Shown here: piece after piece, positions 1 to 8,396 of the stretch
Numbering within the stretch: position 1 is the first letter of the stretch
Layout: the number at the start of each line of letters is the position of its first letter
Source: Psychromonas sp. 14N.309.X.WAT.B.A12
GTDB taxonomy: Bacteria; Pseudomonadota; Gammaproteobacteria; Enterobacterales; Psychromonadaceae
Length of the DNA: 64,000 nt
Direction of reading: 5' to 3'
Assembly: GCF_030397575.1 (NCBI RefSeq)
Contig: NZ_JAPNXS010000010.1
Location: 92,084 to 156,083, forward strand
Program-made: the position numbers and the translations under genes
Notes under the pieces: generated by a model
Seen by the model: only the letters and a program-made list of their open reading frames with translations
Databases searched by the model: none
Told to the model about the DNA's origin: nothing

Positions 1-702
1 CGCAAAAATCAGAGAAGGTAGTAGCGTTGAATGTTGATTCTGCCAGCCGACAAACTGTCCTCGGCTAACCGTTAAATCTTCTAATGAGGTCGCATTGGCA
101 GTTTTTTCAATAATCAAGATCCCAGCAATCACCGACCCATTAACTTCATTCACAATAGAAATCGTCGCTTCATCTTCAAGCTCAATTAACGTATCTGATA
201 AAAGGGGAGCGATTTTCTCTAACAATGCATCAAGCGTCATCGTTATATCATGAGCCTTTTCAATGGCATCAACTACTTTGGCTTGTTTATCAATGAGTAA
301 AGTAGATTGCGTATTAACGGTTTGCATATTGCTATTAAGTTGCGACAAGGCATCGTCAACAATGCCAGAAAATTCACTGCTTAATTGCAGCTCACCAAAC
401 TCTTTAAGCGTTGTTGCAATCAACTGATTATTTGCACTTAGCTGACTAGCCGTTTCTTTATATTCATTTGGCGTATGGCTAGATAGTAACTTGAGGATCA
501 ATGGTTCAGTCGCATTCACTAACTCATTGGTCTTTGAGGAGTAATTAATAACAGGAGCAGATTCGTTGTTAATCAGGGTTAAACCTGCGATAACTTGCTT
601 ACCATTAATAAAGCTAAACAACACCATACCAATAAAAAGCACACCAATTAATGTAAAGCTTAAAATGATTTTAGTGGAGAGGTTAATATTAAAAATTTTC
701 AT
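1..702 (-). CDS. Methyl-accepting chemotaxis protein, N-terminal part (partial at window edge)
   Basis: The minus strand is open from an ATG at 700-702 to base 1, giving 234 codons with no stop; the gene continues outside the window. It begins MKIFNINLSTKIILSF and has a hydrophobic segment at about residues 11-32. A long polar, helix-rich region follows, as in the periplasmic four-helix sensor domain of chemoreceptors. The signalling domain is not visible, so the family call rests on the N-terminal architecture (short cytoplasmic start, one membrane segment, helical sensor). An AGGTGA ribosome site precedes the ATG. It is divergent from the solute-binding protein at 992, which suggests, but does not prove, that the two proteins sense the same ligand. 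A histidine kinase with a similar sensor domain is the main alternative. Confidence 0.7.
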   Translation of the reverse strand, partial: MKIFNINLSTKIILSFTLIGVLFIGMVLFSFINGKQVIAGLTLINNESAPVINYSSKTNELVNATEPLILKLLSSHTPNEYKETASQLSANNQLIATTLKEFGELQLSSEFSGIVDDALSQLNSNMQTVNTQSTLLIDKQAKVVDAIEKAHDITMTLDALLEKIAPLLSDTLIELEDEATISIVNEVNGSVIAGILIIEKTANATSLEDLTVSRGQFVGWQNQHSTLLPSLIFA

Positions 703-912
703 AAATCCGTTTCACCTGCTAGTAGTATCCATTTCCATTATAGACACTTTTTAATGATACTATTGGACTACATTTTTTACATTTTGTAAATTCAAACATC
801 ACAAAACTATAACCAATTGATTAGTATATGTAATCGTGGGTATTATACTAAAACTCTGAATAAGAAGCTGTGAATAAACACACGTTGCGCTATTTTTAAG
901 CTTTGAATTTAC

Positions 913-927
913 AATAGCAGTGCTATT
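913..927. promoter_or_regulatory. Perfect 7-1-7 palindrome between divergent genes, candidate operator
   Basis: AATAGCAGTGCTATT is a perfect inverted repeat around a central G, 65 bp upstream of the solute-binding-protein start, in the 289-bp divergent spacer. Its length and symmetry fit a repressor operator of the LacI or GntR type. No such regulator lies in the window and the site overlaps a poor TATTAT -10 candidate, so its role is inferred. The rest of the 703-991 spacer is AT-rich without a gene. Confidence 0.35.
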
Positions 928-991
928 ATTTTGTTAATTGAACAAACTATCCACCTTAGTTTGTGCATAACACTTCCAGGATGGAAACATA

Positions 992-2296
992 ATGAAAAAA
1001 ACCTCTACCTTTATACTTAGCCTTTTAGCCATGGGGTTCAGTGCCAATGTATTATCAGTCGACCTAAATATCGCTACGGTAAATAACGCCCATATGATGG
1101 AGATGAAAGCCCTCACTCCAGAGTTTGAAAAAAATAACCCAGACATCAAACTAAAATGGCATATCTACAATGAAGGTAGTTTACGCATGCGTGCCATTGC
1201 CGATATCGCGTCGGCTGGCGGCCATTATGATGTAGTAACTATCGGTCTATACGAAGCACCCATTTGGGCACAACGTAACTGGTTAATTCCGCTAAAACCA
1301 GAAGCAAGTTACGATGAGAACGATCTACTACCTGCAATCAAATCTGGCCTATCTTATCAAGGCGAACTTTACGCAGCCCCGTTCTACGGCGAAAGCTCAA
1401 TGTTGATGTACCGTAAAGACATTCTGAAAAAAGCGAATATTGAATTTAAAAGCAGACCAAATTGGACTGACATTGAAAAAGCAGCCAAAGCCGTACACGA
1501 TCCAGATAACGACATGTATGGAATCTGTTTACGAGGTAAACCAGGATGGGGCGATAATATGGCCTTAGTCTCGACCATCGCTAATAGTTTTGGTGGACGT
1601 TGGTTTGACATGGATTGGCAACCAGAAATTAACAGCCCAGCGTGGAACAGAGCAGTGAGCTTCTATGTTGATTTACTTAACAACTACGGGCCACCGAATC
1701 CAGATCAAAATAGCTTTACTGAAATACTCTCATTATCTCGCGATGGTAAATGTGCCATGTGGGTAGATGCATCAATTGCAGCCTCTTTTTTAATGGACGA
1801 AAAACAAAGTAAATACTCTGAGTTATGGTCTTATACCGAAGCGCCATACCAAGTGACTACTCGTGGAGCTAGCTGGTTATGGTCTTGGTCATTAGCAATC
1901 CCTAAAGCCTCTAACAACGTTGATGCCGCGAAGAAGTTTATTAGCTGGGCAACTTCTAAAGAATATATTAAGAAAGTTGCAGATAAAAATGGCTGGGCAA
2001 ACATCCCAACTGGCACCCGTTCTTCAACCTACAAGAACTCAAGTTACATTAACGCCGTTGGCGATTTTGCTAAAGCCGAGTTAGCCGCATTAAACGGCAT
2101 CGACCCGAACAACAACACCCTCTACCCATCACCATACTCAAGCGTACAATTTGTACCTATCCCTGAGTTTGTATCGATAGCAGGTTTCGCCGGACAAAAA
2201 ATCACCGAAGCACTACAAGGCAAAATCAGCGTAGAACAAGCTCTAGACAGCAGCCAAAAAATCGCCCTACGCGAAATGCGCCGAGCCGGCTACTAA
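992..2296 (+). CDS. ABC transporter periplasmic sugar/polyol-binding protein (family 1)
   Basis: The 434-residue protein starts with a Sec signal peptide (MKKTSTFILSLLAMGFSANV, cleavage probably near LS-VD). It then shows the bilobal binding-protein pattern of carbohydrate family 1: an early ALTPEFEKNNPDIKLKW segment, YRKDILKKANI near residue 145, and WSWSLAIPKASNN in the second lobe. The overall pattern resembles sorbitol/mannitol-binding proteins (SmoE/MtlE type); the ligand is not provable from sequence. It would deliver substrate to an inner-membrane ABC permease, but no permease or ATPase gene follows. A terminator hairpin and a repeat array come straight after, so it is monocistronic. 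The divergent chemoreceptor suggests it may also serve taxis. Confidence 0.85.
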   Translation: MKKTSTFILSLLAMGFSANVLSVDLNIATVNNAHMMEMKALTPEFEKNNPDIKLKWHIYNEGSLRMRAIADIASAGGHYDVVTIGLYEAPIWAQRNWLIPLKPEASYDENDLLPAIKSGLSYQGELYAAPFYGESSMLMYRKDILKKANIEFKSRPNWTDIEKAAKAVHDPDNDMYGICLRGKPGWGDNMALVSTIANSFGGRWFDMDWQPEINSPAWNRAVSFYVDLLNNYGPPNPDQNSFTEILSLSRDGKCAMWVDASIAASFLMDEKQSKYSELWSYTEAPYQVTTRGASWLWSWSLAIPKASNNVDAAKKFISWATSKEYIKKVADKNGWANIPTGTRSSTYKNSSYINAVGDFAKAELAALNGIDPNNNTLYPSPYSSVQFVPIPEFVSIAGFAGQKITEALQGKISVEQALDSSQKIALREMRRAGY

Positions 2297-2312
2297 CCAC
2301 CAGCAACAATCA

Positions 2313-2347
2313 GAAAGCATGGCGTCAAATACAACACCATGCTTTTC
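2313..2347 (+). terminator. Rho-independent terminator of the solute-binding protein gene
   Basis: AAAGCATGG at 2314-2322 pairs with CCATGCTTT at 2337-2345, followed by a short T run. It starts 17 bp after the stop codon, confirming that the gene is transcribed alone. Confidence 0.75.
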
Positions 2348-2424
2348 ACACAACCACACTTGAAAACAACTAAACTATTAGTAAAAACACTTCGTAATAC
2401 CCACAAATAAACACAAGCAAGCAG

Positions 2425-3950
2425 CGACAGCTATTAGACGATGTCTGATATTAGCGGCGCTGGCTTTAGCCTGCCAGTATGCGAGTCATCGCATACAACG
2501 ATTAAGCACAATGAGCAAAGCGAACCAACATGCATTTCACAACATAAAACATTAAAATCAAAACAAGCAGGCTAAAGCCAGCGCCCCAGGGTCAATACAT
2601 GTTTAGTCACTTTTATAGATAACATAAATAATAAAACTACAATTGTTTCGTTGAATTAAGAAATAAACACAAATGAGAAGCGATAGCTATCATACGAAGT
2701 CTGATATCCGGGCCGCTGGCTTTAGCCTGCCAGTATGCGAGTCATCGCATACAACGATTAAGCACAATGAGCAAAGCGAACCAACATGCATTTCACAACA
2801 TAAAACATTAAAGTCAAAACAAGCAGGCTAAAGCCAGCGCCCCAGGGTCAATACATGTTTAGTCACTTTTATAGATAACATAAATAATAAAGCTACAATT
2901 GTTTCGTTGAATTAAAAAACAAACACAAATGAGAAGCGGCAGCTATCAAGCAAAGCTTGATTTCGGGGCGCTGGCTTTAGCCTGCAGATCTTTTTGTGTT
3001 GGTTTTTAGGTTTTTTCTATCTTTTCAATTACAAAGCAATAACCCCAAATTCAACACACGCAAAATAAAACACTGCAGACTAAAGTCAGCGCCCCGAAAA
3101 GATGTGTCGTAGTTTTCATTGATATCGATAGTCCTCAAAAGATGTCCCGCAATAACCACAAAAAACACAGGAAAGTAGCTATAGCTATCGTACGAAGTCT
3201 GATATCCGGGCCGGTGGCTTTAGCCTGCCATATGCGAGTCATCGCATACAACGATTAAGCACAATGAGCAAAGCCAACCAACATGCATTTCACAACATAA
3301 AACATTAAAATCAAAACACTGCAGGCTAAAGCCAGCGCCCCAGGGTCAATACATGTTTAGTCACTTTTATAGATAACATAAATAATAAAGCTACAATTGT
3401 TTCGTTGAATTAAGAAATAAACACAAATGAGAAGCGGCAGCTATCAAGCAAAGCTTGATTTCGGGGCGCTGGCTTCAGCCTGCAGATCTTTTTGTGTTAA
3501 TGGTTAAAGTTTCTATATCGCTTTCCTATAAAACAATAAACCAAGATCAACACACAAAATAAAACACTGCAGACTAAAATCAGCGCCCCAGGGTCAATAC
3601 ATGTTTAGTCACTTTTATAGATAACATAAATAATAAAGCTACAATTGTTTCGTTGAATTAAAAAACAAACACAAATGAGAAGCGGCAGCTATCAAGCAAA
3701 ACTTGATTTCGGGGCGCATGCTTTAGCTTGCAGATCTTTTGTGTTAATGGTTAAAGTTTCTATATCGCTTTCCTATAAAACAATAAACCAAGATCAACAC
3801 ACAAAATAAAACACTGCAGACTAAAGTCAGCGCCCCAGGGTCAAAACCAACACACACAAAACACTGCAGACTAAAGTCACCACTCCAGGGTCAAAACCAA
3901 CACACACAAAACACTGCAGACTAAAGTCAGCGCCCCGAAAGATGCATAGC
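2425..3950. repeat. Tandem array of six ~250-bp REP-like composite units
   Basis: The core GGCGCTGGCTTTAGCC, or a near variant, recurs with its CCTGC end at 2474, 2730, 2985, 3228, 3483 and 3731, spacings of 256, 255, 243, 255 and 248 bp. Each unit also carries the inverted core (GGCTAAAGCCAGCGCC or the GACTAAAGTC variant) about 100 bp later, so the two cores could pair into a long stem. Units alternate between two inner segments: one with the palindrome TATGCGA-GTCA-TCGCATA, one with AGATCTTTTTGTGTT. Upstream of each core is another small palindrome such as ATCAAGC-AAA-GCTTGAT. The array fills the spacer between two convergent genes and stops about 15 bp before the stop of the MBL gene. No coding sequence is supported in it. 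Confidence 0.9.
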
Positions 3951-3958
3951 CCCCCCCA

Positions 3959-5335
3959 TCACGGAATAACCACAACCATCTCATCATCTAACTCATGCAA
4001 CTTGGCTTTCAATGCCTGCTTTGCTTCATCATCACCATGCACTATTACTACTTTTGCAGGGCCTTTACGTATACGTTTAATGAAATTAACAAGGTTAGAT
4101 TGATCTGCGTGTGCTGAATAGCCTGATATCGTATGCACGCCTGCTTTTATATCTCGCTTATCGCCATCAATAAACGCATAACCACCTCTTGGTCCGTATT
4201 GCTGAATCTGACGCCCTAACGTTCCTTGTGCTTGATACCCTACAAACAACACATCGGCGGTTGGCTCACCAATAAAGCGTTTCAAATAATTTACCACCCT
4301 GCCACCGCTACACATACCACTAGCCGCAATCACTATTGCTGGTTTATTACGATTTGCCAAATACTCAACCACTTGCATATGCTCTTGGTGCGAATCCACC
4401 GTATACAAAGCATCAAAATTAAGCGGTTGCCTTCCCTGCTTCACTCGTCTTTTCGCTTCTGCATCCCACAACGTTTGAAAAGCTTTATAATGCTCAGTGA
4501 ACCTAGCTGCCATCGGCGAATCCACGATCACCTCAATATCCGCTAGCTTCTTAAACTTAGCCCTAGCCGTAATCTGCTCTAATTCATAAAGCAACTCTTG
4601 AGTACGACCAATACTAAAAGCAGGAATAATCACCACTCCATTATCACTAATCGCCTTAATTAACACCTTCTCTAAACTCTTAGCACGATCTCGACGCCCT
4701 TGATGATTTTTATCACCATAAGTACTTTCAATCACCACAAGATCCGCTTTATAAGGACTTCTAGGAGACGCTAACAAAGGCGAATAAGTTGCCCCTAAAT
4801 CTCCAGAAAAAACAACACGACTAGATACTTCAGCGACAGGTTTAACATCCACTTCGATATAAGCAGAGCCAAGAATATGCCCCGCAGGTTGAAACTTTAC
4901 TTTAGCCCGAGAATCCCCTTGCAACCCCAACACAAACCACTGTTTATAAGGCACTGCAACCAACTGAGCTTGCAAACGCGACAAACAAGCCTTAATGATC
5001 GATTGATTACGCGTCACACCTACTTTCAATGCATCTTCAATCACCATAGGCAACAACGCAGCCGTCGCTTCCGTGGCAACAATAGGCCCACTAAAACCAG
5101 CCGCTAGCAAATAAGGCAAACGTCCAACATGGTCAATATGGCAATGCGTCACCAACAAAGCTTGCACCGTACTAATATCAAACTCAATAGATAAAAGGTC
5201 ATCGTCACCTCGCCCGGAGGTTTCAGCACCTTGGAACAAACCACAATCCACCAACACACTATTACGTTCGTCAATCATCAACTGATGACAAGACCCCGTT
5301 ACACTATTTACCGCACCATGATGACGTATCTGCAT
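3959..5335 (-). CDS. MBL-fold metallo-hydrolase with beta-CASP and RNA-specificity domains
   Basis: The 458-residue protein carries the metallo-beta-lactamase motif HCHIDH near residue 63, the later Asp of SGDLG near 179, and ESTYGDK. The beta-CASP insert follows (PAFSIGRTQELLYEL near residue 240), then ASGMCSGGRV and the C-terminal RMMBL segment with SGYSAHADQ and VHGDDEAK. This is the CPSF73/RNase J-like group (COG1236), whose members are zinc-dependent ribonucleases or predicted exonucleases. It is probably cytoplasmic since no signal peptide is seen. Its substrate is unknown. It is a single gene: the polysaccharide block upstream ends 185 bp away, and the repeat array abuts its 3' end with a 7-C run at 3951-3957. 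Confidence 0.88.
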   Translation of the reverse strand: MQIRHHGAVNSVTGSCHQLMIDERNSVLVDCGLFQGAETSGRGDDDLLSIEFDISTVQALLVTHCHIDHVGRLPYLLAAGFSGPIVATEATAALLPMVIEDALKVGVTRNQSIIKACLSRLQAQLVAVPYKQWFVLGLQGDSRAKVKFQPAGHILGSAYIEVDVKPVAEVSSRVVFSGDLGATYSPLLASPRSPYKADLVVIESTYGDKNHQGRRDRAKSLEKVLIKAISDNGVVIIPAFSIGRTQELLYELEQITARAKFKKLADIEVIVDSPMAARFTEHYKAFQTLWDAEAKRRVKQGRQPLNFDALYTVDSHQEHMQVVEYLANRNKPAIVIAASGMCSGGRVVNYLKRFIGEPTADVLFVGYQAQGTLGRQIQQYGPRGGYAFIDGDKRDIKAGVHTISGYSAHADQSNLVNFIKRIRKGPAKVVIVHGDDEAKQALKAKLHELDDEMVVVIP

Positions 5336-5520
5336 ATCCCTTCCTCACTTAGCTAGTCCAGCTAAAAAGTATGGTCGAAGACAACATAAAGACAAAAAAA
5401 GAGGTAATAAAATGAGAAGTTAAACAAAGGAGGTCAACAACCAGCCCCATAAAGGTAAGGCTGATTGTTAAAATAGACGGTTAAAATAGATTGTGAAAAT
5501 AAAGCCAGATAATAAAGAAG

Positions 5521-7602
5521 CTACTTTTTAATCACCAAAGGCTTAAAGGTCAATTGCTGACCAGTTTCCTTGGCAAACACCTCAACCTTATCGCCTTTTT
5601 TACAATGCTTAGCTAGAGAACGACGTATACCTATATAACGTTCCCGCGGGAAGTTTACTTTAGCAAAGGCATCATAAAACCTATCAGCAACAATAGTTTC
5701 AATCACTTCACCATTAAGCATAACTTCGATCTCAACAGGTTTTTCAGAGTGACTATAATAAGCACAGCCGATTAACACATTATTAGGGTTAACCTTAAAG
5801 TGACTATACACCCACTGTTTATTTTCTTGAGTTAAAGCAATACGTTGTTTATGTAGAAAATTAACCTCTTTCACACACTCAATATCTTGTTTATTCTGCT
5901 CAATAATCTGCTTTTTCAAAGAGGCTGATATGCCCTCTTTCTTAATCGTTTTTTTGCGATTAACGTTAACGCTTTTAATATCAAGATCAATGCAATAATA
6001 ACCATTGATCAAAGCAAGACTCTCATCATAACGATCTGTTAAACCGACATAACCAATCAAGCTAATCGGTATTGGTTTTAAATTATTACGCTGAAAGTTA
6101 GAAGCAGATGGACGTTTTAAAAATTGTTCTATGGTTCCTTTAAAACCATGATGTGTAACTGCGTGATTAAAATGTGAAATGACCTGCTCAACAGGCTCTC
6201 GAACAAAAGTAACAATATGACGAACAGAGACTAAATCCGAATACTTTATAGAGCCAACATGCCCTGATATCCAAGTATTCTGTATCGACTTCATTTGCTT
6301 TTTCAATGCTAAAGGCGACTTCTCTTGATAAATCACCTGTTTTATCAGTGATGCCGTATGCTTAGTATTTTCACCATAATCACCAAGTACAGTAAACTTG
6401 TCTTCCAATGCTTTTCTAAAACTAGTGCCTGCCGTTTTAGGAATATGAATGAAGAAAAAATTTTTATTTAACTCTACATCGCTAAAGTCTCGTGCTTGTG
6501 ATATTGAAAATCGATTAAGCTTTTTCCCCTTAAAAACACTATTAATAGCATCAATAAAAGGCGCTTTATCTTGCTCAGTTTGCCATGGATAGATATAACC
6601 TTGCTTAGATTTTAAAGATTTTTTAAGCGCCTGATTACGCTGGATATCATCTTCACTTTTATGTGTAGGTGCATCTTCTGAAAGTAAACCAATATTGATA
6701 CAAGGAAAACTAGCATCGTTATGTGTTAAACCATTAAATCCTTGAGCAATAAAGCGTTGAGTCCACTCTACATGGCCACACCCATAACCTTGAAAAATAG
6801 GATTTAAATACCCTACCTTTTTAAAAGCTTCTAAGCTCGTCGCAGTACACTGCCCAGTAACCGCCTTAGAGATAAAAGGAGAATAGATTTCCCCCCGCCC
6901 TTTAATCAATTTAGACGTATCAATAACCCGTTTATGAGCAAAATTAACATGTCCCCAAGCCAAGGCTGTTAACGCCCACTTAGCATCCCAATATTGCTCA
7001 ATGGGTCTACAATCATCTTCCAGTAAAATACTCACATCACACTGTTCAATTTCATGTAGGTAATACAAGGCACGATTTTTATTAGCGACAACCCCTGCGT
7101 TATCATGACTAATACAAGCAACTGAATTTTCATCACACCAATCTTTAGTGCCGTCTTGGCTACCATCATCAGCAACCACTACTAAAGTGTTTTTATTAGA
7201 AAAAGCGTGAATATTCTTAATATTACCTTGCAGCCGTTTGAGACGATTATAAGTAATAACCGCCACACCAATTTTAACACTAGCTAACACCGATTCTTCT
7301 AATGCAGATAGGTCAATAAAATCAATAGATGTAGAAGGCTGAAAATAACGATATAAAGTAAACAATTGATAAGCTTGTACAGGGTAATTAGACTCAATAG
7401 CCTGTACTAAAGCTTGCAGATACTCTGCTTGCTCAGTGGTTAAGTCAGAACAGCGTCTAAACCAGACTAAATTTTCTTTCACACTTTCCAATGATATTTT
7501 GTCTGAATCAATATACCCCTTGGTTTGATAATCACTAAACACCTTAGGCGTACTAATCCCTTGTACACTGCTCTGTATTTTATCTACAATTTTTCTTAAC
7601 AT
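5521..7602 (-). CDS. Fusion: family 2 glycosyltransferase + sulfotransferase + C-terminal beta-rich domain
   Basis: The protein has 693 residues. Residues about 110-340 form a GT2 domain (VAVITYNRLKRL, then VVADDGSQDGT with the nucleotide-sugar Asp residues, and LLEDDCRP). A sulfotransferase domain follows at about 380-600. Its PAPS-binding P-loop is IHIPKTAGTS near residue 388 and the 3'-phosphate motif FVREPVEQVISHF lies near 466. The last ~90 residues (from NNVLIGCAYYS) look like the beta-rich module found near the start of the 1239-residue GT at 21377-25096. One polypeptide may therefore add a sugar and sulfate it. It is last in the minus-strand block 17.7->5.5 kb and overlaps the upstream sulfotransferase gene by 7 bp. 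Acceptor and sugar are unknown. Confidence 0.85.
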   Translation of the reverse strand: MLRKIVDKIQSSVQGISTPKVFSDYQTKGYIDSDKISLESVKENLVWFRRCSDLTTEQAEYLQALVQAIESNYPVQAYQLFTLYRYFQPSTSIDFIDLSALEESVLASVKIGVAVITYNRLKRLQGNIKNIHAFSNKNTLVVVADDGSQDGTKDWCDENSVACISHDNAGVVANKNRALYYLHEIEQCDVSILLEDDCRPIEQYWDAKWALTALAWGHVNFAHKRVIDTSKLIKGRGEIYSPFISKAVTGQCTATSLEAFKKVGYLNPIFQGYGCGHVEWTQRFIAQGFNGLTHNDASFPCINIGLLSEDAPTHKSEDDIQRNQALKKSLKSKQGYIYPWQTEQDKAPFIDAINSVFKGKKLNRFSISQARDFSDVELNKNFFFIHIPKTAGTSFRKALEDKFTVLGDYGENTKHTASLIKQVIYQEKSPLALKKQMKSIQNTWISGHVGSIKYSDLVSVRHIVTFVREPVEQVISHFNHAVTHHGFKGTIEQFLKRPSASNFQRNNLKPIPISLIGYVGLTDRYDESLALINGYYCIDLDIKSVNVNRKKTIKKEGISASLKKQIIEQNKQDIECVKEVNFLHKQRIALTQENKQWVYSHFKVNPNNVLIGCAYYSHSEKPVEIEVMLNGEVIETIVADRFYDAFAKVNFPRERYIGIRRSLAKHCKKGDKVEVFAKETGQQLTFKPLVIKK

Positions 7603-8396
7603 GATTGATTATCACCAAAAATAAATTTAATTTTTCTAGTCCAATATTTCACTATAGAAGTCTTCTTATTTAACTCTGATTTAGCATAAACATTAGTAGG
7701 ATCAATTTTTAACGCCGCTAATAACAAAGATTCGCAGACACTACTCTCATCATTTTTAAAATACCAGGCAGCATCTAGTATGTGACTTAAATGCTCCTTT
7801 GTTTTAGGTAATTTTTTACTCGGCGATTTATGTACATGGGGTAGGCTTAACTTAGTTAATGGAACACCCGACTTTTGTAAAAAAAGGCCTAACTCATCAG
7901 GCTGAGAAGTTGCTAAATCTAAATGAATAAAATGTGCATCAGGATGCTCTGAAAAATAACTCAGCACATTAGCGACATGTTCCTGGTATTGCTTACGCCA
8001 AACTTCAATAATATCTGCTTTAGGTTTATCTAAAATACAACGATAGCGATCTAAATAACTCCCTCCGCCGTGCATTAATCGACTGTTTATCCAAACATCA
8101 ACAGGGCGAGTATTTAAAATAAAAATAGCATCAGGATAAGAGCGATGTAATGCTTTGAACAGATCATTAGCAACATATTGAAAACCATCGGCAGTTAATG
8201 ACTCCATATCAGAAAAAGCATCGTACTCATCTAATCCCGTTAATAAGTCACATCCATTTTCATGGTTCTCAAAAATAATATTAGCTAACTCGCCCTTTAG
8301 ATAGTGCACAGAGCGAATACCATTTTCTACTAAAAAGTCATGGATACTTAATGTGCCACACTTATTAAAACCAATTTGGAAAATTTTAATACTCAT
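7596..8396 (-). CDS. Sulfotransferase-family protein
   Basis: This 266-residue protein starts MSIKIFQIGFNKCGTLSIHD, where GFNKCGT is the PAPS-binding P-loop typical of the broad bacterial sulfotransferase family. The 3'-phosphate-binding motif is ILNTRPVDVWINS near residue 100. After about residue 205 comes a helical tail (ILDAAWYF through AALKIDPTN) that resembles one TPR unit and is loosely similar to the tails of three other enzymes in this locus. No signal peptide is present, so it acts in the cytoplasm on an activated or lipid-linked sugar. ATG and the upstream TGA overlap by 4 bp, so it is translationally coupled to the double GT2 gene. The acceptor is not known. Confidence 0.78.
   Translation of the reverse strand: MSIKIFQIGFNKCGTLSIHDFLVENGIRSVHYLKGELANIIFENHENGCDLLTGLDEYDAFSDMESLTADGFQYVANDLFKALHRSYPDAIFILNTRPVDVWINSRLMHGGGSYLDRYRCILDKPKADIIEVWRKQYQEHVANVLSYFSEHPDAHFIHLDLATSQPDELGLFLQKSGVPLTKLSLPHVHKSPSKKLPKTKEHLSHILDAAWYFKNDESSVCESLLLAALKIDPTNVYAKSELNKKTSIVKYWTRKIKFIFGDNQSC

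Noticed and set aside
2425..3950. CRISPR array
   Set aside because: Repeats are ~250 bp and composite, and inner segments are shared between units instead of being unique spacers of ~30 bp; no cas gene is present.
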